In this document: positions 1-5,799 of the stretch, piece after piece
Layout: the number at the start of each line of letters is the position of its first letter
Numbering within the stretch: the stretch's first letter is position 1
From: Acidobacteriota bacterium
Lineage (GTDB): Bacteria; Acidobacteriota; Terriglobia; Bryobacterales; Bryobacteraceae
Assembly (NCBI GenBank): GCA_021788955.1
Contig: JAJYKC010000132.1
Span: 1 to 6,794, forward strand
DNA: 6,794 nt
Direction of reading: 5' to 3'
Notes under the pieces: generated by a model
What the model saw: only the letters and a program-made list of their open reading frames with translations
What the model was told of the DNA's origin: nothing
The model's database searches: none
Position numbers and translations under genes: made by a program

Positions 1-224
1 AATACTCCAACAGGCAATTCCGCCACCTCCTCCTGCCCGTCTGGATCGGCGCCTACCGCTTCCGGAACAGGATCTACCAGGTCGTGGTCAACGCCTCCAC
101 CGGCGAAGTAAAGGGCGATCGCCCCTACAGCCTGGTGAAAATCGTCACTCCCGTCCTTGTCGTCGTCTTCATCTTCGTCGTCATACCCACTATCATCGGC
201 CTGCTCCTGCTCATGTCGAAGTAA
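1..224 (+). CDS. C-terminal fragment of a membrane-anchored protein, probably of the zinc-ribbon type with a C-terminal helix
   Basis: This is a partial gene: the reading frame (codons starting at position 3) is open from the left edge to TAA at 222-224, about 73 residues. The visible part begins with a segment containing LLPVWIGAYRFRNRIYQVVV, followed by a NASTGEVKGDRPYS motif. It ends in one strongly hydrophobic helix (roughly IVTPVLVVVFIFVVIPTIIG) and a short LLLLMSK tail. The pattern 'LPVW..AYR(Y/F)R...YQ..VN..TGEV.G.RPYS..KI' followed by a terminal transmembrane helix is, from memory, typical of bacterial proteins that carry N-terminal zinc ribbons and are often annotated as hypothetical or, doubtfully, as PriA-related zinc-finger proteins. 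The N-terminal part that would confirm this is outside the window. Function is unknown. It lies on the same strand as the toxin-antitoxin pair but is separated from it by 133 bases. Confidence 0.6.
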   Translation, partial: YSNRQFRHLLLPVWIGAYRFRNRIYQVVVNASTGEVKGDRPYSLVKIVTPVLVVVFIFVVIPTIIGLLLLMSK

Positions 225-340
225 AGGCGGGCCGCCGAAAGGTAAGGTGGAAGCGTTGGGACTCGCCGGGAACTTCTTGGCCAACTCCCTTCGGCCCCGT
301 TCTTAGCCGCCGGAGCCACTCGGCCCAACAGGCGGACAAC

Positions 341-348
341 GAGGAGGG
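341..348 (+). promoter_or_regulatory. Ribosome binding site of the antitoxin gene
   Basis: GAGGAGGG lies 9 bases before ATG 358 and matches the anti-Shine-Dalgarno sequence well. It decides the start. The alternative in-frame ATG at 370 (protein beginning MATIRI) has no such site at a proper distance. The same octamer occurs again at 592-599, 21 bases before the toxin ATG. Confidence 0.7.
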
Positions 349-357
349 ACAAACGCT

Positions 358-645
358 ATGATCGAAGCGATGGCGACGATTCGCATTACGGAGGCCGAAC
401 TCGCCCGCGACACCCACGCCGTGCTGGCCAAGGTCCGGGCGGGCGCCGAAGTCGTGGTCGAGCAGGACCATCGCCCGGTTGCGATCATCCGCCCGCCTAT
501 CCCCCAAGGCCGGCTGCTGTCCGAGTGCATCGCCCTGGCCGAAGCGCGGGGTTCCACGGTTACACTCGACGAGGGCTTCATGAAGGATGTCGAGGAGGGC
601 ATCGCCAGCCGCAGCCAGCCATGGAACCCACCATCCTGGGAGTAA
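358..645 (+). CDS. Type II antitoxin, Phd/YefM family (partner of the VapC-type toxin)
   Basis: A 95-residue protein that should bind and neutralise the downstream PIN-domain toxin and repress its own operon. The N-terminal half (about residues 5-45: IRITEAELARDTHAVLAKV, then GAEVVVEQDHRPVAII) has the Phd/YefM pattern, a dimerising and DNA-binding fold in which a helix precedes a 'G..VVV...RPVA.I' beta segment. The C-terminal half (about residues 48-95: GRLLSECIALAEARG, then LDEGFMKDVEEGI, ending QPWNPPSWE) is the expected toxin-wrapping region. The PW.PPSWE ending is, from memory, common in antitoxins paired with VapC-type toxins. The last 25 bases overlap the toxin gene, which implies translational coupling. 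Autoregulation is expected for the family, but I do not see a clear operator; a CCGCC...GGCGG inverted pair at 308-335 is too loose to call. Confidence 0.88.
   Translation: MIEAMATIRITEAELARDTHAVLAKVRAGAEVVVEQDHRPVAIIRPPIPQGRLLSECIALAEARGSTVTLDEGFMKDVEEGIASRSQPWNPPSWE
527..606 (+). repeat. 8-base direct repeat inside the antitoxin gene
   Basis: GCATCGCC occurs at 527-534 and at 599-606, exactly 72 bases (24 codons) apart. The decayed copy of this locus near 5061 has a single junction at this sequence and lacks exactly one spacing unit. These repeats are therefore the likely endpoints of the deletion that shortened it. Confidence 0.75.
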
Positions 646-1049
646 TCCTCGATTCCAGCGTCGTCATCGAGGCCGAACGGCAGCATCTTAATGTCGCTGC
701 GTTCCTGAAGCAAATCGACAAGACCATCGGCGAACACGAAGCCGCTCTGTCCTCCATAGCTGTCGCTGAACTGGCCCACGGGATTTACAGGGCCAACACC
801 GAAGAGCGGCGCGCGCGCCGCCGCGCATTCCTCGATGATCTGAAGGCAGCCGTACCCGTCTACCCGATCACGGACACCACCGCGGAGCTGGTCGGTATGC
901 TCAGTGGCGAGTCGGCAGCCAGAGGAACAACCATTCCCTTCGATGATCTATTGATCGGAGCTTGTGCGCTGGAGCGTCGATATGCAGTGGCGACCCGCAA
1001 TCAACGTCACTTTCGGAAAATCCCCGGTCTCATCGTGATCCGGCTTTAG
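621..1049 (+). CDS. vapC: Type II toxin, VapC-type PIN-domain ribonuclease
   Basis: A 142-residue protein, the normal length for VapC toxins, which are Mg2+-dependent ribonucleases that cleave specific RNAs (tRNA or rRNA in studied members) when not bound by antitoxin. The acidic PIN residues are visible: D11 in ILDSSVVIEAE, E50 in SIAVAELAHGI, and D108 (with D109) in IPFDDLLIGACAL. ATRNQRHFRKIPGL near the C-terminus has N127 at the position of the fourth conserved residue. The start is ATG 621. It overlaps the antitoxin end by 25 bases, and no other start in this frame fits the family N-terminus. No ribosome binding site lies at normal spacing; GAGGAGGG at 592-599 is 21 bases upstream. Translation is therefore probably coupled to the antitoxin. 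All key residues are present, so this copy is probably active. The RNA target cannot be inferred. Confidence 0.9.
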   Translation: MEPTILGVILDSSVVIEAERQHLNVAAFLKQIDKTIGEHEAALSSIAVAELAHGIYRANTEERRARRRAFLDDLKAAVPVYPITDTTAELVGMLSGESAARGTTIPFDDLLIGACALERRYAVATRNQRHFRKIPGLIVIRL

Positions 1050-1297
1050 TCGCCGATTCTCCCCTTACCGTCCCCTCCCCGGCGATCCCCGCCACAGCGC
1101 CCTCGTCCCGCCCTTCACCTCTGAGCCGATTTCGGCCGCTCGTTACTCACTTACTCCGCATACAACACCGAACAGCACTTCGTGCTCACAAAGCCAGGAA
1201 TGGAGCCAGACAACACGGCGGTTCGCCTCGCCTTGTGGCGGCCCCTGACCGGACCAACCGCCCTCGCCCGCCCAACAACTCAGATGAGTTTCTGTTT
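1050..1297. other. Convergent intergenic region between toxin gene and permease gene
   Basis: No gene supported. It separates the 3' ends of the toxin (+) and the permease (-). Positions 1097-1121 match 5330-5355 downstream of the decayed toxin copy, with one substitution and one inserted base, so the duplicated unit reached beyond the toxin stop. AACTCA at 1277-1282 pairs with TGAGTT at 1285-1290, just past the permease stop. With a 2-base loop and no following T-run, this is not a convincing terminator. Confidence 0.5.
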
Positions 1298-3862
1298 CTA
1301 CTCGTTCCGCAAAGCCACCATCGGGTCCACCGCCGCCGCGCGCCACGCCGGCACAATCGAGGCAACCAGCCCCGCCAGGCCCAGCACCAGAGCCGCGAAC
1401 AGAAGCAGAGCCGGGTTCCCCGGTTCGACCCCGAACAACTGGTTGGTCATCAGCTTTCCCGCCGCCAGAGCCGAGGGAACGCCGATGCCAATCCCCACCC
1501 CAACCTGCAAAAACGAGCTGCGCGGCGCCATCCCGGCCACGCGCCCACGGTCCGCGCCCAACGCCATCCGCACTCCAATCTCGCCCGTCCGCTGTTCCAC
1601 GTTGTACGCCATCACTCCATACAACCCCACCGCAGCCAACAACAGCCCGAGCAACCCAAACAGCATCGTCAGCGTCGCAATCATCGATTGATTCTGGAAA
1701 TCGGCGCTCACCACCTGTCTGTACGGTTCAATCGTGTACACCACCAGATCCGGGTACAGGCTCGCCAGCGCCTGCCGCACCTGCTTTTCGATGCCCGGCG
1801 GGTTACCCCGCGCCCAGATCACGATGTTGTACAGAAAGTGCGAATAGCGCTCCCCGGTCTGCCAGTTGGCGTCGTCATAGTGCGCGGTTTGTGTCTCCGG
1901 GAACCAATACATCGCGCCCACCGCCTTTTTGTAGTCGTACGTCATGTACCGGATGTCCTTCACCACGCCTACGATTTCATACAACCCGGAAAACTGGATC
2001 TTGCCCGGCCCGAAGTGCCGCCCGATCGGATCCTGGCCGGGGAAGAACTTCTTCACAAACGCCTGGTTGACGACCGCCACATTGCGTGTCGTCGCCGTGT
2101 CCTGTTCGGTAAACGGCCGGCCCTGCACAATCTCCGCGCCGATCGTCTCAAAAAAGCCCGGCATCACCCTCGCAAAGCCGGCGCTTGTGTCTGCGCGTGC
2201 GGGCGGTTCCGGCCTGCCCTCAATCCGGACCCCGTTGTTCCAACTATCGCCCGTCATCGGCGCGTAAAGCGCCGGCGACACCCTCCCTACGCCGGGAATC
2301 TCCATCAACCGGTCGTCGATGATGCGGAACATGGATTCCATTTGCTCGGGTTTATACTCGCTCAGCGTGGGATTGATAAAAGCGACATAGCGGTCCGTGG
2401 TTTTGAAGCCGAAGTTCTGGTGCTCCAGGTTGCGCAGGCTCTGCGCCATCAGCGCCGCCGCCGTCAACAAAACCAGGCTCATCGCTGCTTGCGCCACTAC
2501 CAGCGCCTTCTGCGTCCATGACCGCCCTCCACCCACGGAACGGTTCGCCCCGCGCAGCGCTTCCACCGGGCTCACCTGCGAGGTCATCCATGCCGGAGCA
2601 ATCCCAAACACCACGCCTGTCAGGATCGAAATCCCCAGCGTGAACCCCAGCACCGGCCACGAGGGCGTCGCCTCGATCGGCACGTGATTGTCCGGTCCGC
2701 TCAGATGGAAGGCCAGATACAACATCAAGCGCGTTCCCGCATACGCCACGGCGATGCCCAAAACTCCGCCAATCATCGCCAGCGTCATTGACTCCACCAG
2801 CGCCTTCCGCACCAGCCGGCTCCGCGGCGCCCCCAAGGCCACGCGCACCGATGTTTGCGCCCGGTCCTTCAATCCGCGCGCCAGCATCAGGTTCGCCAGG
2901 TTGGCGCACGCCACCAGCAGCACGCACGCTGCCGCAATCAGCAGCAGCTTCAGTCCTTCCTCATAGTCGTCCCGCAATGCCGCCACGCCCGCGCCGCCCG
3001 GCGCCAGATGCAGTGTCTGCTGCCCCCACAGTTGTTTCTCGCCGGGCTGCATATCCTGGACATGGCTCGCCAGCCAATCGTGAAATTCCACCCGCAGCTT
3101 TGCTTCGAGCATCTTCGGATTCACGCCGGCTCGTACCCTTCCGATCAGGTCCAGAAAGTTCGTCTGCGGATTTTTCACCCGCGCCGCCGCTCCGTCAATT
3201 ACCGCCTCCGAGGCAATCGGCAGCCAAAAATCCGGCATGCCCCACCCGGCCAGTTTCGCGCCATAGAATCCAGGCGGAGCAATGCCGATCGCGGTGAACG
3301 GATGATCGTTCATCTGAAAAGTCGAGCCCACCACGGACCTCTCGCCCCCGTATTTCTCCTGCCAGATGCGATAGCTCATCACCGCGACAAGCGGCGCCCC
3401 AACGCGGTCGTCCGCATCGGTCGTCAAACGGCCAATCCACGGGCCCACCCCAAACGTCCGGAAGAAATTCCCGGAAACATACTGGCCATTGGCTGTCTCC
3501 ACCGGCGCCGCCGAACCGGCCCTCCGCACACCCAGCGGAGCATTCCCGGCCTGCAGCGCGGCCAGATCGCGGAACTCCGGCGTACCCGCTCGAAAATGCT
3601 TGTACGCCTCCCACGAGAACAACGAAAAGTCCCCGTCGTCGCCCTGCGTGTACCCGCCCCAGTTACAACACCGGTCTTTATCGCCGATTCTCCACAATTC
3701 TTCGGGCCGGGTCACCGGCAGCGATCTCAGCATCACCTGATCCACCAGCGTGAAAATCGCCGTCGTCGCTCCAATGCCCAGCGCCAGCGTGATCACCGCT
3801 GTGGCCGTGAAACCGGGCGCCTTTCGCAGATGGCGCACTGCATCTTTCAGATCCGCCAGCAC
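1298..3862 (-). CDS. MacB/FtsX-type ABC permease, acidobacterial duplicated orphan permease (ADOP) class
   Basis: An 854-residue inner-membrane protein built from two MacB_PCD-FtsX halves. Predicted membrane helices lie near residues 19-41, 304-328, 355-383 and 401-424 (first half), then 452-474, 728-752, 783-803 and 816-840 (second half). Large periplasmic domains lie between (about 45-300 and 480-725). The FtsX signature appears twice: [15 protein letters not shown] (337-351) and [16 protein letters not shown] (760-775). The N-terminus [20 protein letters not shown] and the length are typical of ADOP proteins, which are abundant in acidobacteria and usually encoded without a MacB ATPase or MacA adaptor; none is present here. 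The start is GTG 3862, with GGAGGAG (3865-3871) just upstream and the family N-terminus immediately following. The stop is TAG at 1298-1300. The substrate is unknown; MacB relatives move peptides, lipoproteins or drugs by mechanotransmission. I see no frameshift or missing segment. Confidence 0.93.
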   Translation of the reverse strand: MLADLKDAVRHLRKAPGFTATAVITLALGIGATTAIFTLVDQVMLRSLPVTRPEELWRIGDKDRCCNWGGYTQGDDGDFSLFSWEAYKHFRAGTPEFRDLAALQAGNAPLGVRRAGSAAPVETANGQYVSGNFFRTFGVGPWIGRLTTDADDRVGAPLVAVMSYRIWQEKYGGERSVVGSTFQMNDHPFTAIGIAPPGFYGAKLAGWGMPDFWLPIASEAVIDGAAARVKNPQTNFLDLIGRVRAGVNPKMLEAKLRVEFHDWLASHVQDMQPGEKQLWGQQTLHLAPGGAGVAALRDDYEEGLKLLLIAAACVLLVACANLANLMLARGLKDRAQTSVRVALGAPRSRLVRKALVESMTLAMIGGVLGIAVAYAGTRLMLYLAFHLSGPDNHVPIEATPSWPVLGFTLGISILTGVVFGIAPAWMTSQVSPVEALRGANRSVGGGRSWTQKALVVAQAAMSLVLLTAAALMAQSLRNLEHQNFGFKTTDRYVAFINPTLSEYKPEQMESMFRIIDDRLMEIPGVGRVSPALYAPMTGDSWNNGVRIEGRPEPPARADTSAGFARVMPGFFETIGAEIVQGRPFTEQDTATTRNVAVVNQAFVKKFFPGQDPIGRHFGPGKIQFSGLYEIVGVVKDIRYMTYDYKKAVGAMYWFPETQTAHYDDANWQTGERYSHFLYNIVIWARGNPPGIEKQVRQALASLYPDLVVYTIEPYRQVVSADFQNQSMIATLTMLFGLLGLLLAAVGLYGVMAYNVEQRTGEIGVRMALGADRGRVAGMAPRSSFLQVGVGIGIGVPSALAAGKLMTNQLFGVEPGNPALLLFAALVLGLAGLVASIVPAWRAAAVDPMVALRNE

Positions 3863-3960
3863 AACTCCTCCACCCGCTTACTACCGTCTCCGCGCTTGAA
3901 GGTTACAGAACACCGCCATGGAACCCGCCCGCCGCCCGAAACCGTACCTTACAACAGCAC
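3863..3960. promoter_or_regulatory. Divergent promoter region for permease and hydrolase
   Basis: These 98 bases separate the two divergent start codons, so both genes' promoters should lie here or within the neighbouring coding ends. The permease ribosome binding site (GGAGGAG on the minus strand, 3865-3871) is clear. I see no good -35/-10 pair for either gene and no Shine-Dalgarno sequence before the hydrolase ATG. The call rests on gene arrangement. Confidence 0.35.
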
Positions 3961-4848
3961 ATGAACCGCAGGCTCGCCCTCTTCGCCGCAACCCTGCTCG
4001 TGTTCATCGCCGCGTTTGCGGTGATCGCAACGGCGCTCTTCTGTCGAGCCACCTTGCACGTCCAGCGCAGACTCGGCCCCCGGCCACCGAACTCGATCGA
4101 CGTAACCCTCCTCGCCCGCGACGGAGCCACGCTGAAGGCCTGGTGGTTCCAGCCGCGGCAATCGAACGGCAACTGCGTCCTCGTGCTGCATGGAATCGCC
4201 GATTCGCGCGCCGGTGCCGCCGGCTTCGCACCCATCTTCCTCGACGCAGGCTACTCCGTCCTCACCCCCGACAGCCGCGCCCACGGAGCCAGCGGAGGCG
4301 AGTTCGTAACCTACGGCCTCCTCGAGAAGTACGACGTCCTGGACTGGGCAACCTGGATGAAACACCAGGGCTGCCGCGAGCTCTATGCGCTGGGCGAGTC
4401 GCTCGGCGCGGCCATTCTCATCCAGTCCGCGGCAGTTCAGCCGGTCTTCTCCGCCATCGTCGCCGAATGCGCCTACGCCAACCTCCTCGACGCCGGGGCG
4501 GATCGCATGAGCCGGTTCGCCGGCGTCCCCCGGCCCCTCGCCCGCGTTTTGGTCGAGGGCGCCATGCTCTACGCCCACTGGGTCGACGGCCTCGACCTTC
4601 GAACCGTGTCGCCTCTTCACGACATCGCTCGCGCCTCCACACCGATTCTGCTCATCCACGGCCTCAACGACCGCCGGACCCCACCCTCCAACTCCGTCCG
4701 CCTCGAACGCGCCAACCCCCGCAACTCCCTCTGGCTCGTCCCCGGAGCCTCCCACACCGGCGCATTCGCCGCCGCCCCCTTCGAATTCCGCCGCCGCGTC
4801 CTCACTTGGTTCGCGGATCACCCCGCCCCAACTCCGCCATCGTCTTAG
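3961..4848 (+). CDS. Membrane-anchored alpha/beta hydrolase (serine hydrolase)
   Basis: A 295-residue protein with an N-terminal signal anchor (about residues 5-27, LALFAATLLVFIAAFAVIA) and a catalytic domain predicted outside the inner membrane. The fold markers occur in order: VLVLHG (73-78, oxyanion-hole region), a PDSRAHGASGG stretch (103-113), the nucleophile elbow GESLGA with S147, the acid D237 in LLIHGLNDRRTP, and the base H265 in VPGASHTGAF. The complete Ser-Asp-His triad in canonical spacing suggests an active enzyme. The substrate (ester, thioester or peptide) cannot be read from the sequence. The closest general type is the FrsA/BAAT-like or 'alpha/beta hydrolase, cell-surface' group of about 300 residues. 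Start ATG 3961 gives the signal anchor directly, but no clear Shine-Dalgarno sequence precedes it. It is divergent from the permease and is not in an operon with any visible gene. C28 follows the helix, but ALFC does not fit a strict lipobox. Confidence 0.88.
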   Translation: MNRRLALFAATLLVFIAAFAVIATALFCRATLHVQRRLGPRPPNSIDVTLLARDGATLKAWWFQPRQSNGNCVLVLHGIADSRAGAAGFAPIFLDAGYSVLTPDSRAHGASGGEFVTYGLLEKYDVLDWATWMKHQGCRELYALGESLGAAILIQSAAVQPVFSAIVAECAYANLLDAGADRMSRFAGVPRPLARVLVEGAMLYAHWVDGLDLRTVSPLHDIARASTPILLIHGLNDRRTPPSNSVRLERANPRNSLWLVPGASHTGAFAAAPFEFRRRVLTWFADHPAPTPPSS

Positions 4849-4872
4849 CCGCCGTTCTGAGCGCACAGCGCG

Positions 4873-4940
4873 GGGCGCGCCCAATTCGACCCGTCAACGT
4901 CCCCGCCCCACAGCGCCGTGAGCGGCGCAAGCCGCGCGGC
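4873..4940. repeat. Cluster of GC-rich palindromes downstream of the hydrolase
   Basis: Three perfect inverted repeats follow the hydrolase stop: GGGCGCGCCC (4873-4882), GCGCCG-TGAG-CGGCGC (4913-4928, 6-base-pair stem with 4-base loop), and GCCGCGCGGC (4931-4940). They could form RNA hairpins that end or stabilise the hydrolase transcript. No T-run follows any of them, so they do not meet the definition of an intrinsic terminator. At this GC content, short GC palindromes are also expected by chance. Confidence 0.35.
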
Positions 4941-4964
4941 GGCGTTGTGCGCGATGCAACCGAC

Positions 4965-5107
4965 GGTCCCGGGAGGGCGCAGAAGTCGCGGTCGAGCAGG
5001 ACAATCGCCCAGTCGCGATCATCCGTTCTCCCATTCCCAAAGGCCGCCTGCTATCCGAGTGCATCGCTCGCCGCAGCGAACCATGGATCCCATCATCCTG
5101 GGAGTAA
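4965..5107 (+). pseudogene. Decayed Phd/YefM-type antitoxin (second copy)
   Basis: A fragment similar to the intact antitoxin at 358-645. The frame gives EGAEVAVEQDNRPVAIIRSP, then IPKGRLLSECIARRSEPW and the ending IPSSWE, stopping with TAA at 5105-5107. About 80 of 94 bases agree between 4975-5068 and 441-534. The N-terminal helix and start codon are missing. A base added near 4967-4970 relative to the intact gene puts what remains upstream out of frame. A clean 72-base (24-codon) deletion joins ECIA directly to the RSEPW segment and removes most of the toxin-binding region. Of 13 changed codons in the aligned block, about 9 are synonymous, so the ancestor was under selection after the copies separated. 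It cannot make a working antitoxin. Confidence 0.82.
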
Positions 5108-5324
5108 TCCTGGATTCCAGCGTGGTCATCCGCCGCTGGCGCGCTGAATGTGTCACCGAGCCGCGACGGCAACGGAGCGTCCGTCTTCCCGTCGCCCAGC
5201 CCCCACCGGACGCCCGAGCATAGCTTTCGACCGATCCTGCGCGCTGGAGCGCGGCAACGCAGTCGCGACCCGCAGCGAACGCCACTTCCGGAAAATCTCC
5301 GGCCTAAACCTGGTCGAGGTCTAG
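5083..5324 (+). pseudogene. vapC: Decayed VapC-type PIN toxin (second copy)
   Basis: Both ends of a VapC gene remain. The head at 5083-5130 (ATG, MDPIILGVILDSSVVI) differs from the intact head at only four of 48 bases and keeps the first PIN aspartate. It then runs into unrelated sequence and stops at TAG 5221-5223. The tail at 5238-5324 (CALERGNAVATRSERHF, then RKISGLNLVEV, stop) has exactly the 87-base length of the intact tail at 963-1049, but lies in a different frame from the head. The middle is replaced: about 290 bases of the intact gene against about 107 here. The second and third acidic residues (E50 and D108 of the intact copy) are lost. Not functional as a PIN nuclease. The head overlaps the antitoxin remnant by 25 bases, as in the intact pair. 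Confidence 0.85.
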
Positions 5325-5621
5325 CCGCGGCGCCTTCGTCCCGCCCTTTCACCTCCGCCTCGCCCCGTCAACTGCCTCGGCGCCAAGTTACTTACCACAC
5401 ACATTCCACCGTTTACATCGTTACCCCGTCCCTTGCGTGCAAGCCGCACCGCGACGTGCCCGGCCCGCGCTCCGGACACATCGCGGTCCGCCTTCCGTTT
5501 GGTAACGTTAACTCAATGCCCACGCGTCACTTACAGACAGTTATTCACATCCACGCCTATCCGCCACTCTTCCCGCCGTCCACAATGAACACGTGAACAC
5601 CAAAAAAAGGTGAATACAGCA
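5325..5621. other. Gene-free region between the decayed toxin copy and the receptor promoter
   Basis: No coding region supported; open frames here lack family features and run out of the decayed toxin sequence. Positions 5330-5355 repeat the sequence found downstream of the intact toxin (1097-1121). GC content drops toward the right end. An 8-base palindrome TAACGTTA lies at 5503-5510. The last 40 bases carry three copies of a 7-base repeat, listed separately. Confidence 0.5.
5586..5617 (+). repeat. Three short direct repeats just upstream of the receptor promoter
   Basis: TGAACAC at 5586-5592, TGAACAC at 5594-5600 and TGAATAC at 5611-5617 lie directly before the -35 element at 5622. The first two flank a CACGTG palindrome (5590-5595), and CACC-A7-GGTG forms a small inverted repeat (5598-5612). 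The position fits an activator or repressor binding region. No regulator can be named. Confidence 0.35.
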
Positions 5622-5650
5622 TTGACAATTGATGAACCCTGATTTATCCT
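5622..5650 (+). promoter_or_regulatory. Sigma-70-like promoter of the TonB-dependent receptor gene
   Basis: A perfect -35 hexamer TTGACA (5622-5627) is separated by exactly 17 bases from TATCCT (5645-5650), which matches the TATAAT -10 consensus at four of six positions. It sits in a local AT-richer island in otherwise GC-rich DNA and points at the receptor gene. The predicted transcript start is near 5657, giving a leader of about 143 bases before ATG 5800. Confidence 0.7.
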
Positions 5651-5721
5651 CATTCCAATACTGCTTTGTCGTAAGTGTGCTGTCGTACCTTGTGTCGACC
5701 GCACCTTTGGGTCAATAGATG

Positions 5722-5738
5722 AGCCCCTGTTAGGGGCT
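5722..5738 (+). promoter_or_regulatory. Stable hairpin in the receptor mRNA leader
   Basis: AGCCCC (5722-5727) and GGGGCT (5733-5738) form a perfect 6-base-pair GC-rich stem around a TGTTA loop, within the predicted leader and about 60 bases before the start codon. No T-run follows directly; the next T cluster is at 5756-5759, so it is not a plain terminator. It may be part of a structured leader or an mRNA-stabilising element. I recognise no known riboswitch. Confidence 0.4.
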
Positions 5739-5788
5739 ACGCTCGGCGCTTACGGTTTTGCGCGGGGTTCTATTTCGAAAACTTGGGT

Positions 5789-5793
5789 AGGAG
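5789..5793 (+). promoter_or_regulatory. Ribosome binding site of the receptor gene
   Basis: AGGAG (within TAGGAGAGG) lies 6 bases before ATG 5800. Together with the signal-peptide-like sequence that follows, it fixes the intended receptor start upstream of the in-frame TAG at 5878-5880. Confidence 0.7.
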
Positions 5794-5799
5794 AGGTCC

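Noticed and set aside
1050..1063. Shared 13-mer TCGCCGATTCTCC after the toxin stop and inside the permease gene near 3680
   Set aside because: Similarity does not extend beyond a few bases on either side, and one copy encodes conserved permease residues; probably coincidence.
1277..1290. AACTCA-GA-TGAGTT as a terminator for the permease
   Set aside because: The loop is too small, the stem is short and AT-rich, and no T-run follows on the minus strand.
962..2521. Long plus-strand open frame of 519 codons opposite the permease
   Set aside because: It is rich in Arg, Pro and His without domain features, as antisense frames of GC-rich genes usually are. The minus-strand frame has unmistakable MacB/FtsX signatures.
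2855..3964. Second long plus-strand open frame opposite the permease N-terminal half
   Set aside because: Same reason: low-complexity Arg/Pro/His composition and no recognisable motif, opposite a confident gene.
3949..4884. Minus-strand open frame of 311 codons opposite the hydrolase
   Set aside because: Gly/Glu/Val/Ala-rich shadow of the plus-strand hydrolase, which has a complete catalytic triad and a signal anchor.
5541..5549. TTATTCACA resembling a DnaA box
   Set aside because: A single near-match with no second box, AT-rich unwinding region or replication gene nearby; chance is sufficient.
5150..5596. Plus-strand open frame of 148 codons across the toxin remnant and the gene-free region
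   Set aside because: It reads the toxin tail in the wrong frame and is Pro/Arg-rich, with no domain or ribosome binding site.
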